Assembly: GCA_003194525.1 (NCBI GenBank)
Contig: NBIV01000043.1
Coordinates: 124,001-188,000, forward strand
DNA: 64,000 nucleotides
Source of the DNA: Gracilariopsis chorda
Lineage: Eukaryota > Rhodophyta > Florideophyceae > Gracilariales > Gracilariaceae
Reading direction: 5' to 3'
Below, piece after piece: positions 39,099 to 50,203 of the stretch (within the stretch, counting starts at the first letter, position 1; each line of letters opens with the position of its first letter). Made by a program: the position numbers and the translations under genes. The notes below the pieces were generated by a model, which was given only the letters and a program-made list of their open reading frames with translations, was not told the origin of the DNA and did no database searches.

Positions 39099-41280
39099 TC
39101 ACACATACAACCCCCTCATCCATACTCCGCTCCCATCCGCCTCTCGTTCCAGTTCCACTTCCGCTTCACACGCAAGTCGAATATCTTCAATTGTAACCTT
39201 CTCACTTTCTTCTGCCTCACCGCCATCACCTCCCTCAATCGCGCTGGCCCCGCCCACAAGCGCGCGTCTGTTCCGTCTCATCGCTGCAGCAGCAGCAGCC
39301 CGTCGGATACACGCCGCAACCTTTGCCCCTGTAAATTCATATTTCTTAGCCACCCCCTCCAACTTGCCCTCCACCTCGGCGTGCACCGGCGTCTTGCTCG
39401 GCATAAGCTGCTTCCATAACCGCAGCCTAGCCTCCCGCTGCGGCGCCCTTAGCAATACAATGTAGCTCAACAGCCGGCTCACCCGCTCCGGCACAGGCAC
39501 GTGTACGGGCCACCCAGCCTGTGAACAGCTCTCAGCAGTAGTGCAGCACAGCACCACAAGCCCGTCAAAAGACTGCATGTGGAACAGCAATTCCAGTCCA
39601 GCTGAACCGTGGTTATCCGCGTTGCCAGCCTCCATCAGCAGTTGTTCCGCATGTTCCACAACCACCACAGCGCCTGCAACAGCCGCCTGTCCAAACACTT
39701 CTCCCATTTGCGAGGCGCTGTCTCGCCACCCGTGCAGTTCGGTCGCCGCAAGTCGTTGCAATGGTCGACCAGTTTCATACCCCAGACAACCGGCTGCAAA
39801 ACTCTTTCCGCACCCGCTGGGACCCAGCATCAACACGCAGTTACAACGTGCCTGTCGCTCCTTGAAGCCCCACCGCGTGCCAATCAATCCGCGCACCTTC
39901 TCCACCATCACGATGTTTCGCAGCGTCTTCATCGCCTCCTCGGTCGCCACCAGACGGTCCAGTCCGTGTTCGGGCAGCACGCGACGCTCCAGCTTTGCTC
40001 GTTTCAGGTCGCCGCGCGCTTGCAGACGGCACGCTTGTCGCAGTTCCTCCATCGTCACCACCACATCCTCGGGCTTCAGTGCCTCCAATGGCTTGTTGTC
40101 TGCCTTCTTCTTCTGCGCCGCTTTACGCCGCTCCTGCACCCGACTCACCGCCTGCGCCAACGCCTGGAACACCGCGTTCTTGATGAAGCCGCCCGTTAGT
40201 TCGAACTCAAGCGCGAGCACTCGCACATCCACGTCCTTGTCAAGGCGCAGTCGTTTCGGGATATGCTTCTGCCAAATGGACAGTCGCAGTTTCGCATCAG
40301 GCGGTTCAAACATCAGTGACAGTGCAATGCGACGGTGCATGGCTTCATCCAGCATTTGTGGTCGGTTCGTTGCCAGAATCATGATACCGTCAAACGTCTC
40401 CATTTCACGCAGTGCCACGGTTACACCTTTGCCTCCGCGGTCCCGACTCTCGAACAATTCGTCGCATTCGTCCATGAATACAATTGCGCCGTGCACTTTG
40501 GCTTCGCGGAACACAATGCGGTACGCTTCTTCATTGGAGTGTTTCGAGTTGTTGAGCGATGCAAAATCTACCACGAGCAACTTCTTGTTCAGGTACGACG
40601 CTAGCGCGTTGGCAAAGAGCGTTTTCCCAGTGCCGGACTTGCCGTGGAAGAACAACGTCAGCCCCTTTCCGTATCTCACGATATCATCAAATCCAATCTG
40701 TGTACATAAAACGAGCCCCCAAAAAAAAAGAGAGGGGTGTTAGCAATTGCTCAAAAAACATACAAAACAGAACAACAACAAGCAATAAGAAAAAAGAATA
40801 AACGTGCCTCCTTCCGTAGCTTGCGGAACACTTCAAAGTTCTCTACTCGTTGCAGCACCAGCTGCTTCATCTTCTCCGGCAGAATCACCGAGTCCATATC
40901 AATCTTCGGCGAGTAGCATCGCGCACTGTCCATAATCTCGTCCAGCTCCGTGCTCAAGCCAGCCACGTAGTCCAGCACCATGTGGTCCAGTTCGCAGCAA
41001 AAATCGCCCAGGTCCGAGTACGTCATGTTATACGGCACGTCGATTGTGACGATACCCGACCGAATCAAGGTGGCGTTGCGGTAGAAATATGAGCGCGACT
41101 TGATTTCTTCGCGCAACTCCCCACCGCAGTGCAATCGCAAAAGCTTGGACACCGTGATTCCAGTATCGTAATTGGCCGACGGGTCGGAGCGAAGCGTCTT
41201 TCGAATGGTTTGACTCAACACCGCACCAACTGCAATGAAACGCACACAAAGCGCACCAAACAAAGATGATGATGAGTTAG

Positions 41281-41316
<36 letters not shown>

Positions 41317-42652
41317 CATACCTAGTGTGAGAATAACCATGCGCTCAAAGTGGGCCAACTTGAGCTTTCCAACCAGCAACTCAAGTCGAGGCAGAAAGGC
41401 TCCAGCCTGAGTGGTGTTGGTAAGTCTACGCGTGAAAAGGTTCATAGCCTTTCTGAGCTTTGCGTTAGCCTCGCGTTGCAACGCCTCCACAGGCCGTTTT
41501 GTGCTGGTGTATCGATCCTCCTCGTTGCTCTTCTCGCGAAAATTGTGCACCTTACAAGCCTCCTGCACGACATCAAAGCCATCCTTGAGGTAGTCCATGT
41601 CGTCTTTGAAGGGCTTGACGTCGGCTTCGACGACAGTTTCCTCCTCGTCGCCATCAGACTTTTGGCCGTTTTCCAGGGCCATAGGCTTTGGAGACTGAGA
41701 CGAGGGCGGGTGTTGGGCGGAAGGCGGGGCATGTTTTTCTCTTTCAGCAAGTCGCTTCTCATCCTCGATGCGGAGCTCCGACAAGAAGTCGAGCATGCTG
41801 GAGTCGTCGGTGGTTCGGTCACGATTGGTGACGTTGCGGAAGGTATCCGAGAGGTGGACGTCGGCGATGCCCGGGATAGGCTTTGCCAGCGTGGCGGGGG
41901 TGAACTGCGCATCAGCGCCAATTATGCTGCCAGGTTCTTCTGACAGCACTTGAGCAATAGCGGAAGAGCCCAGCGTCATGGCCTCGTCAACGGTGAGCGT
42001 GCATCCGTAGACGGCCTTCAAAACCTCCCTCGGGGCGCGAAACTTGTTTTCGTTGTACATGGCGGCAAACTCCTCATCCACCTCCAGCAAGCCCTGCGTG
42101 AAGTGGTTGCGGCTGGGCGAGAGAAAGTGCAGCATCTGGTCGCCGGTCATGGCGGCGAATTTGCGGCAGTTATAAAGATCCGAACGGTGTCGCGAGGAGG
42201 AGCGTCTCTCGCAGGGCAGCGGGCCTTCCACGCCGGCGCAGTTGAGAATGATGAAGACGAAGGCTCGCATCTCGGGGGGGGAGAGATGCAGTCGTTGTGC
42301 GAGTCGGTACAGGCGCGGCTTGAAGAGCATTTGGCGCACGCGCGCATCGAGAGCGCTCTGAATTTTGCGCTGCATGTTGTGCATGGAGTGCAGCAACTCG
42401 GTGCGGGAGGCGGGGGTGACTGGGGCGGAATTGGGGCGGCGTTATGGAGGGGGGATGTTAAAGCGAGTGTAGAAAGTTGGAGGGCGTGGTGGGCGATGGA
42501 ATCGGCGAGCACGACGGCATGGGCGTGTAGTGCAAAGTCTGCCTCCCAAGCGCGCATGACCTCTGTGTCAGAGACGGGCTCTTGTGGAGCGAACAGCAAC
42601 GCCTTCATGACGGCGATGGCGGCGGGCAGACCGAGCGCAATCTGCTCGTCCA
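39099..42652 (-). CDS. Tandem AAA+ ATPase, at least three exons
   Basis: Exons read on the minus strand: 42652 to about 42490 (start ATG at 42650-42652), then to 41322; 41229-40808; 40697-39099. The first AAA module has Walker A GKSGTGKT, Walker B AIVFMDECDE, sensor LATNRP and an arginine-finger context MHRRIALSLMFEPP. The second has Walker A LGPSGCGKS but a degenerate Walker B (VVVVEHAE, with Glu-His in place of Asp-Glu), so it probably binds ATP without hydrolysing it. The N-terminal region LHLSPPEMRAFVFIILNC resembles the winged-helix part of some bacterial AAA+ proteins, and a disordered linker follows. The junction near 42400-42490 is unresolved: the frame changes there, and either an intron of about 95 bp or a base error would explain it. 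Substrate and cellular role are unknown. Divergent from POLA2. Confidence 0.8.
40698..40807 (-). other. GC-AG intron in the AAA+ gene
   Basis: The protein context demands joining RKLRKE to IGFDDIVRYGKG. The only in-frame solution I find uses a GC donor (AAGGAG-GCACGT) and a CAG acceptor (GTACACAG), giving 110 bp with a TTGCTAACACC branch-point-like sequence. The nearby GT donor would create an immediate stop. Confidence 0.65.
41230..41321 (-). other. GT-AG intron in the AAA+ gene
   Basis: Donor CTAG-GTATGC and acceptor TTTCATTGCAG-TT give a 92-bp intron and a clean join (VILTL to VGAVLSQ). It contains a run of 31 T on the minus strand (41281-41311) and a TTCTAACTCAT branch-point-like sequence. 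Confidence 0.85.
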
Positions 42653-43118
42653 TGGCGGGGGGGGGAGGGGGGGGGGGAAGGGGAAGGGGAGTTTTGGGGG
42701 GGGGGGGGAGCTGCGGGTGGGGGTGCTGAAGGGGGGGAGGACGGGAGGGGAGCGGGTGCGCTTTAAAGATGGATAGGGACGGGCGGAGATTGGCGGCGCG
42801 AGCGGGCGGACGAATGCGATGGACGCATGGAGTGGACGGCTGCACGTGTTGCCGATGTGGGGAAGGTGCGGTCGGAGGGCGCGCCGCGCTCGTGGACACG
42901 TTCCACCGCGCCGCACGTGCGCGCACAACGCGCGGCCGCGCTCGCTGCGCTTGTTGCCGCCAAAACGCGCGCGCGCTTGGCGCAACCGAAACGCTGTTGC
43001 CGTTCGGAAACGAAAGCGCCTTTTGACGCGTCTCCACCCCTCCACCCCTCCATCCCTCCATCCCTCCGCCCCGCCCCCCCCCTCCGCCCCTCCGCCCCTC
43101 CGCCCCTCCACCGGCAAC
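42653..43118. promoter_or_regulatory. Shared divergent promoter region, AAA+ ATPase/POLA2
   Basis: A 466-bp spacer between divergent genes, extremely strand-asymmetric in places: long G runs at 42658-42710 and a tandem CCCCTCCG-type octamer array at about 43033-43110. No TATA box is obvious. Confidence 0.6.
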
Positions 43119-45095
43119 ATGAGCGCTTCCTTCCGCCTCGGCGAGCTGCAGCTGCCCGCCGCGCACGCCGTCATCGCGCGCAACATCTGCGCCGAGAACG
43201 CGCTCTCCGCCGAGCAGCTGTACTGCAAGTGGGAGGCGTGGGCGCTCGCCAACCACAAGTCCACCCACCTTCCCGCCGAGCAAGACCTCCACGCCCTCGC
43301 CGCTCACATTCGCTCCAAGTCGCGTTCCAAACCGCCCGTGCACCGCATCCCCTCCCCCACCTCGTCCCGTCTGCTGCGCCCCCCGGCGCCCACCCCCACC
43401 CGCATCGACATCGATGACTTCTTCACCTACGTCGACCACCCCGCTCAACATCCCGCCCAACTGCCCGAACGGCCCCTCCCGAAGCGCACCCGCATGCACC
43501 CCCCTTCCGCGCCCGACGCGCAGCGCCAGCAGCTCAGCGACCCCGCCCCCTCCAACCCCAACCTCATGCTCGATCACCTCCCACCGCTCCCAGGTGACCA
43601 TACCCCAGACAGCACCTACGCCCAGCGCCACGCCTCCGGTCGCGTGGAAGCGCACTTCAGCAATCAGCACTCCACGCCTCACAACCCCATGGCGCGCTCC
43701 GATCGCGGCCCGCTGCAGATCGCCCCCTATCCGCGCGCAAAGCGCACCCAGTTCAGATACATGAACGACACCGTTGCGCAAAGAATCGCCGCGGTGCGAC
43801 ACCGACTGCGCACGGTGGGCGACCGCATTCTACAACGCGTCAAACAAAGTCGCGCTCATGATATGCCGCCCTTGTCGCCTTCAGCGTTCGTAGAGGGTAG
43901 TCCGACGCCCGTCTTGCTCGTTGGCCGAATTCGAACTGAGCTCGATGAACTTGATTCCAAGCACGGAGCTCGCATTAACGCCAACTCGGTGCTCTTGGAG
44001 AGTGAGGATGGTCATCGCATCAAACTTGATCTCGGTAGAATGCTTGCCAATAAGCTCCCCTTCTTCCTTGCGCCTGGCATGATTGTCCTTGTCGAGGGAG
44101 TTAATACAAATGGCCGTTTGCTTCATGTACATGCCATTTATGATAACGCCATGCCACCCGCAGAACAGCGCCACCAACCCAAAAGTGAAAGTCACCAACA
44201 ACCCGATGCACAGCACAATATGGAGCCCACTCCCTCTGCACAACATCACTCGCAGCCGTATGCCCGTACTATCATCGCGGCGGGGCCGTTCTCATGTTCC
44301 ACAAATCTCAAGTACGAGCCGCTCACCGATTTGCTCCACATTGTGAAGAGAGAGAAACCAGACATGGTAATTCTCACCGGTCCGTTTGTAGAGCAATCTC
44401 ATCCGCACATCTCGGAGAAAACCCCGCTCTCTTTTGAGCACTTGTTCGTTCATCGCGTATTCGCCCTGCTGGCAAACACGCTTTCAGAAATGAGGCAGCA
44501 GCATGAAACCACCCTTCCACACTTCGTTATCATTCCTGCTTTGGAAGACGTTCACCATAGCTTTGTCTGTCCGCAGCCGCCGTTCCACTGGCCGAACGAT
44601 GAGCCACTCGACCCCAATATTCTACTATGTCCGAATCCGTGCGTCTTGAAGGTGAGCACAAGTGATGCACGTTTCTCGTCCTTTATTGGTTCATCATCGC
44701 TGCCAACCCTGCTAGATATATCCGCAGATAGTTTGTGCGCGAACAAGGCCGATCGTCTTGGCGCTATTGTATCGCACATGCTCAGGCAGAAGTCGTTCTA
44801 TCCAACGTTCCCACCTAGCAGCTCGGTTCCATTGGACACTACCTTCCTGGAACGTTTGGATATTTGCGATGTTGACACTGGTCCCACTGTTGATTTAATC
44901 GTTGTTCCATCCAAGCTCAAGGCGTTTGCCAAGAGCGTGGATGGTGGTGCCATAGCTGTCAACCCTGGAATGGCGTGCCGTGGTAGCACTGGCGGTACTT
45001 ATGCGGAGGTTGCGCTTCCCTTGCATGAGTCGGGACGACACCGATCGCTCCAGGACAATGAACACAAGATGGAAGTTAGTGTAGTCCGGTTGTAA
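43119..45095 (+). CDS. POLA2: DNA polymerase alpha subunit B
   Basis: The regulatory B subunit of the DNA polymerase alpha-primase complex, which starts RNA-DNA primers at replication origins and on the lagging strand. The ATG at 43119 gives 658 residues, close to the usual 600-700. Residues 1 to about 70 resemble the N-terminal helical domain. A disordered, Pro-rich linker follows. An OB-fold lies near residues 255-345 (TPVLLVGRIRTELDELD ... GMIVLVEGVNTNGRLLHV). The inactive phosphodiesterase-like domain follows, with AAGPFSCSTNLKYEPL, KPDMVILTGPFVEQSH, HFVIIPALEDVHH and the C-terminal GGTYAEV. No intron. It shares its upstream region with the AAA+ gene. Confidence 0.93.
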   Translation: MSASFRLGELQLPAAHAVIARNICAENALSAEQLYCKWEAWALANHKSTHLPAEQDLHALAAHIRSKSRSKPPVHRIPSPTSSRLLRPPAPTPTRIDIDDFFTYVDHPAQHPAQLPERPLPKRTRMHPPSAPDAQRQQLSDPAPSNPNLMLDHLPPLPGDHTPDSTYAQRHASGRVEAHFSNQHSTPHNPMARSDRGPLQIAPYPRAKRTQFRYMNDTVAQRIAAVRHRLRTVGDRILQRVKQSRAHDMPPLSPSAFVEGSPTPVLLVGRIRTELDELDSKHGARINANSVLLESEDGHRIKLDLGRMLANKLPFFLAPGMIVLVEGVNTNGRLLHVHAIYDNAMPPAEQRHQPKSESHQQPDAQHNMEPTPSAQHHSQPYARTIIAAGPFSCSTNLKYEPLTDLLHIVKREKPDMVILTGPFVEQSHPHISEKTPLSFEHLFVHRVFALLANTLSEMRQQHETTLPHFVIIPALEDVHHSFVCPQPPFHWPNDEPLDPNILLCPNPCVLKVSTSDARFSSFIGSSSLPTLLDISADSLCANKADRLGAIVSHMLRQKSFYPTFPPSSSVPLDTTFLERLDICDVDTGPTVDLIVVPSKLKAFAKSVDGGAIAVNPGMACRGSTGGTYAEVALPLHESGRHRSLQDNEHKMEVSVVRL

Positions 45096-45505
45096 AGTTC
45101 TCTAGTCATCTCTTTTTTTGGTAAATCCGTGGTCACATCTTTCGCACTGAAAATTGTTCAAGCACACTCCCTCCTCATGGAAACGAAACCAGATACGTTG
45201 ATATCATAGGGTGCTGTTCTATGCGGCGGGGGTGCTCAAGAAGACGCAGATCTGAGAGAGAGAGAGACAGTTCGTCTCAAATGTAGCGAGAAAACTAAAA
45301 AGCAAACATCTCCTTACCCCTCGCCCGGCCCTACTAATTTTTTTACCGCTACAGACTGACGACTACACTGCAAGAGTAGCCTACCCTTGGGAATACGTAC
45401 ATAGCAGCCCCTTTTATCTCGTTGCTTGATCTTCGCCAAGCCCCTTCGCCGCATTGACAGTTACGGGCGAAAGAACCACGTAAGGGTCTTCGTACCACTC
45501 ACAGC
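45096..45505. other. Spacer between POLA2 and the AT-hook gene
   Basis: No gene. It has a short (GA)n tract near 45256-45268 and otherwise nothing I recognise. Confidence 0.5.
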
Positions 45506-47050
45506 ATGTTCCTCTTTGTCCTCTCACCATATTTTGTCGAAAAAAGGGCTACGAGGCATGTCGAAACAACTCGTGCGGCGGCAATCAGGCTACAGCTGCG
45601 TACGAGCTTCGTCGTGAGAACAAATTTGTCCTGCGTGCGTCAAACAACACCGGACGAGAGCTCCTCGTCACATGTTGTTTTTGGTGCGCAGCCTCGAGAA
45701 GAATCAGGGAGTGCAGATGTATACGATTACAAAACTCTCGCGCGCCCAGACGCATCCGATAAGCACATATTGACGACAGCGAGAAATGCAACAAATGCAA
45801 ATGACAAGCCCCCTCCATCATCCGCAACAAACAGAGACCCCGATGCTGAGGTTGATTCTGTAAATAAGCAACAACTAAATGATAAGCGAGCTCCCTCAGG
45901 AAACAAGAATGGAGCTCAGAACTCGAATCCACGTGCACAACGAGACAATAGCTTGGGGGCTTCTGAAGGAGCGCATGTTCCTGGTGAACATACCATGAAC
46001 GGCGCTTCTAATACATCGAATGAAGAAAGCTCTTCTGAGCTTGATGTCCATAAGACAGGTCTGGAAGAACATCAGGGGATCAGTAAGGTCCGACGGAAAA
46101 GCACTTCAAGAACTCGAACGACTACAATATCAGATAAGAAGCCGACACCTCTCACCCGACGACGCAAAACTGCAAGAAAGGACTCTGTGGAAAAAGAAAC
46201 CGCGCGTGTTGCTTCTGATAAAGAGAAGGAGAGCACTAAGCGTACATCCAAGAATGCTGTCTCCTCAAACGAAGCACTCGGCACTGACTCTACATCTAGT
46301 TCGCGCCGACGCCGAGGGAGGCCACGAAAGGCTAAGCCAGTAAGCCCACAACAGGTTTCACACCTACAAGCATTGGAGGACGACTCCTCAAAGAGTATCA
46401 AAGCTGAGGGTGGTCGTGGAACTGTGAAAGGGAAAGAGATTTCGAAGCCTGGAAGTCAGCCGCTACTTAGCTCAAGGCAGGGCATAGACTCCTTGGAAGG
46501 GAAGAAGATAAGTGTCGATAAACAGCGAACGGACCGAGCCTCTCATTACGTGCGAGAGATTGACACTCAGTCCACCAGGTCCAACAGCATTCTGAACTCT
46601 GATGGGACAACCGACTATAGTGGAGGCAGTGGAAGTGTAAAGAGTAGTGCCACTACTGCGCCTGTCGACCATACTGACAAAATTTCTGGAAGCGATCTGA
46701 CCACACAACAGCATATGCCCAGTGATGATCCTATTCTGCTCTCTAAGGAGCACGCAGGTACTGGTCATGCAGCGAAGGTTAAAGCTGAGACCGATGACAA
46801 AGAAGATAGGAACGTACAAGACTTCACTTGCACTGAAGAATCAGAGGGAGGACCCAAGTTGCAGCCAAGGCCACTTGCAGAACAGCTTGTTCTCAAGGAA
46901 ACCAGTTTCCGAGACGGTCGATATGGCACTTGTTTCAGCTGTGGGCAGCCGGTTGTTATACCAGGCTTGGCACAATTCTATTGCGAGAACTGTGGGTGGA
47001 TTCGGCGGCCCATCGAGGCGAAGGCAATTATCCCTGGCCACCATGATTGA
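45506..47050 (+). CDS. AT-hook protein with C-terminal zinc ribbon, unknown function
   Basis: 514 residues from the ATG at 45506. Most of it is disordered and rich in Ser, Thr, Lys and Asp. A classical AT-hook, RRRRGRPRKAKP, lies near residue 270 and suggests binding in the minor groove of AT-rich DNA. Near the C terminus CFSCGQPVVIPG and, 11 residues on, CENCGW form a C-x2-C/C-x2-C zinc ribbon. The start (MFLFVLSPYFVEKRATRHVETTRAAAIRLQLR) has amphipathic, Arg-rich character and might be an organelle presequence, so nuclear and plastid-nucleoid roles are both possible. I cannot name a family. Confidence 0.7.
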   Translation: MFLFVLSPYFVEKRATRHVETTRAAAIRLQLRTSFVVRTNLSCVRQTTPDESSSSHVVFGAQPREESGSADVYDYKTLARPDASDKHILTTARNATNANDKPPPSSATNRDPDAEVDSVNKQQLNDKRAPSGNKNGAQNSNPRAQRDNSLGASEGAHVPGEHTMNGASNTSNEESSSELDVHKTGLEEHQGISKVRRKSTSRTRTTTISDKKPTPLTRRRKTARKDSVEKETARVASDKEKESTKRTSKNAVSSNEALGTDSTSSSRRRRGRPRKAKPVSPQQVSHLQALEDDSSKSIKAEGGRGTVKGKEISKPGSQPLLSSRQGIDSLEGKKISVDKQRTDRASHYVREIDTQSTRSNSILNSDGTTDYSGGSGSVKSSATTAPVDHTDKISGSDLTTQQHMPSDDPILLSKEHAGTGHAAKVKAETDDKEDRNVQDFTCTEESEGGPKLQPRPLAEQLVLKETSFRDGRYGTCFSCGQPVVIPGLAQFYCENCGWIRRPIEAKAIIPGHHD

Positions 47051-48919
47051 CCACTCAAATGCAGGACATAGCCGAGGCTGTTTGTTAAAGGGTACCTTTG
47101 TACCAAGGGTACGATTCGAAAGTCAAGAGAGTGGCAATATGAAACGATCTTGTATCAAGAAGTTCACATATATGTATCGTGCTAATTCTGAACGTAAGCT
47201 GAATCTAGGTTTGACGCCGGTCGAGGCTTGTGAAGGGCGGAACACGCCTTTCGACCTTTGTAACGTGTCATGTGTCATTCGCAGTTATCATAACGCCAGA
47301 ACCGATGCACACAACACCTACAGAAACGAAACGAGGCAACAGGTTATCCCCGTACAATGGTAAAAGACTAACCCTTTACCTCTTCTTTCGTGTATTTGTA
47401 TCTCAAGCTCACACCAGATCTTCACCTTCGCATAGTGCGTTCGTATACACATAAAAATGTGCATACAAATAATTTATATAATACACATCGTTACAATCCC
47501 ACAGTTCCGTTGGTACCGTTTACCATGGAGCACACAAGACCTGGATTCAATAAGAGGTGTATGAAAGTTGTTCTATTTTACATCTGCCCATGACAACTAT
47601 CCGCCATGGCGTGGAAGAAGGCTCAAAACAATGTGATTTGCGACATCGACTACGGCTATGAAGTAACATAAACGACTTGGGAGTGAACCAAGTGCTCCCA
47701 AACTGACTTTGTATAATGTCTCGAGAACTTCCGAACAAGTACTCTGCGACAAACATCGGTGCTGGAACTGGGCCTATGTATTCCTTTGCTAATATAGAGT
47801 TTAAACGAAAAAAGGGAATTGGTCATTGACCCCACGGTGACGCGCCCATTGGGTATATTCCTTTACAGCACGTACTCCAAGACAAGACGCAGCCGGCTGA
47901 CATATATGGAACTTTAGCCAGGTAAGGTCCATCGCTTGAGCCACGTCAACAGCTCTTGGTTAAACTACTCAGAAGCTCACATCAGAGAAAAAATGTTATG
48001 TCTCATAAAGTATGTGTTGATTCGGTTCATATATATTGTCAAAGGCTCGCGATAGTTTTGGCTGCCCAACGTGGCCTGCAAAATTGTAATGGACTCTAGG
48101 AAGCAAGGGAATGAGAGATACCTCAACGTCCTTCTCGAGGTCCGAACTTACGTGCACATGCGTTGTCCTCCCCATTTCTCCCGCCATGCCGTACTGAGTC
48201 AGCACCTGGCGCGGCAAATCCTCGATAGTGTGTGGTTTCAGAGCAATGTCAGTTTTTACACAGATTCTGAATTGCAATGGGCTACAGCGCGACCAAGATT
48301 TGTACTTTCGGTCAGCACGGCTGACCTCCCAGGATAGAGATTATACTCGTTCAACGGCATCCAAAATGATTAGCTACATGTACTTGTGCCACCACTATGA
48401 AAGCCTAGGTGAGGACTAAAATAACTATAGTATCTGACCTAGTACCACGATCTCGCCTGCAAAGAAGCAAGCCTTTCTAAAAACAACGTGAATAAAGACA
48501 CGGCGAAGCGGTTTGCCGTAAAAAGAAAAGTCACCATCCTGAAGAGAACATAGACAACAAAGTTCACAATGCAATGCAATTCTCAGCGTGAAGAGATCTT
48601 GGGAGAATCTCTACTGCAAGACTGTAATTGGAGTCATCAAAACCCTATGGAAGAAGATTGCATCACATGCTTCTAATGTACCTTTTCTCATGTCATCTGG
48701 GCACAATTTAGATTCCCAAATGGAACCCATACGGAAACAATATGTATGAGACTTCGCGCAGTTGGTCTAGTTTGGAGACCCGATTGCAAGTCCATTTCGC
48801 TTCCCTTACATGACTAGAGGGGAAGACGGCCACACCTCATGACGGCTGATCAGGTTGCACCTCTCTCTAAAACACTAAAACTTGCCGATCCATTGTCGTC
48901 ATTCAAGTTGGTCTATCAG

Positions 48920-49003
48920 GAGAGAGAGGCGATTTCTCAGATCAACCTCCACCACAGTCTCGGATTAGGGACAAGAGCCCACATAACTTACACACACACA
49001 CAT
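48920..49003 (+). repeat. Degenerate dispersed repeat, copy 1
   Basis: It starts with a GAGAGAGAG run, continues through a CTCA..AACC block and GTCTCGGATTAGGGACAAG, and ends in an ACACAC microsatellite. The order of blocks matches the copies at 50121 and 51365. Confidence 0.55.
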
Positions 49004-50120
49004 CCTCGAGTCACGTGGACTACTCAAGGCCTCACTACAATTATCTACCATTTGCTATATTCGCAGTCGTTTGCTGCTGCATATTAACATTTGCATCAAT
49101 ATTTGCATCAACAATATCGTCATCCTCTCCGAATAAGGAAAATCACATGCGTGGCGCAACAGATATGAAGCATTTATATGGGAGAAAATTTCAAACCCGT
49201 CTTCCTCTCCTTGCCGAAGCAAAATGGACTTTGTCCATCCACGCATTCTCTCAAAGCTTCCGTTCAACGGCCACAGTGCAGTTAGGTCCAATTAAACCAC
49301 GTGTCATCGAGGAACAAACCAGCGTGCCGGCACGCACCGATTTCGCAAGTTGGCAATCACACGACTGTACGGAGCTTGAAGCGCTCATCCACGCCTGCAA
49401 AGAGATGCAATGTCCGCACATACAAGGGCACAGCCATGGAACGGGGGTAGGGTTACGGATACTCCACGTGGAGATAGAAGCGATACAATGAATTGAGCTA
49501 AACTCTAGAAAAGTGTACGTGGATGGAAGTTGGTTTAACAGGGACTGTTAACCCTTTACCCTGGTCCTTCTAAGAAGGCTAGATTGCTCTGGTTATTGGC
49601 GGCATCCATATTTAAGAGTAACCCTTTAACTCTTCGTATTGATTAACGATCAAACTGCGGATTTGCGCAGCTATTTTCAGTTTGTGGTCTGGTCCTTTCT
49701 GCAATCAACAGCTGTCCCTCCAAGAAAGCCATGGAGGCTGTGCTCATCGTGACATGACGATTGCTCACATATCACAAGAGACCTAATACGTTACAGATTT
49801 TGAAGCTCGCCAGAACCACAGCTTTAGCCGACAACTGTACGGCAACGGTTAGCAATCCCTTTACCTCTGGAAAGTCTGGACTGCACACTGTGGAGTGGAC
49901 AGAATTATGGCTCTGGAACCGGTCGCTAGCGTGTCTCGTGAAAGTTGCTTTTGTTTGGGGTCTCAAGAGATCGCGAGCTAGGTATCGTTGTGGTTTACAA
50001 AACAGCTCGCAGGTGAAACAGTGCCTTCCCAAACAACATCAACCCCCACCTCTCCGAGAGAGGCAAGGTTCTGGAGCCGAATCAATATTAAGGGCATGGC
50101 CAGAAAAGCTTTTTGTTTTT

Positions 50121-50203
50121 CTAGAGAGAGAGCGCTTCTTCTCAATGTAACCCCTACCGTTGTCTTGGAATTAGACACGAGCTCATATAAACACAAACAC
50201 ACA
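50121..50203 (+). repeat. Degenerate dispersed repeat, copy 2
   Basis: GAGAGAGAG, then TCTCAATGTAACCCCTACC, TCTTGGAATTAGACACGAG, CTCATATAAACACA. It is about 80 percent similar by eye to copy 3 in the opposite orientation. Confidence 0.6.

Noticed and set aside
47996-48277. A 93-codon minus-strand frame in the gene-poor stretch
   Set aside because: It has a plausible composition but no domain, no good start and no neighbour context. An exon of an unseen gene cannot be excluded.
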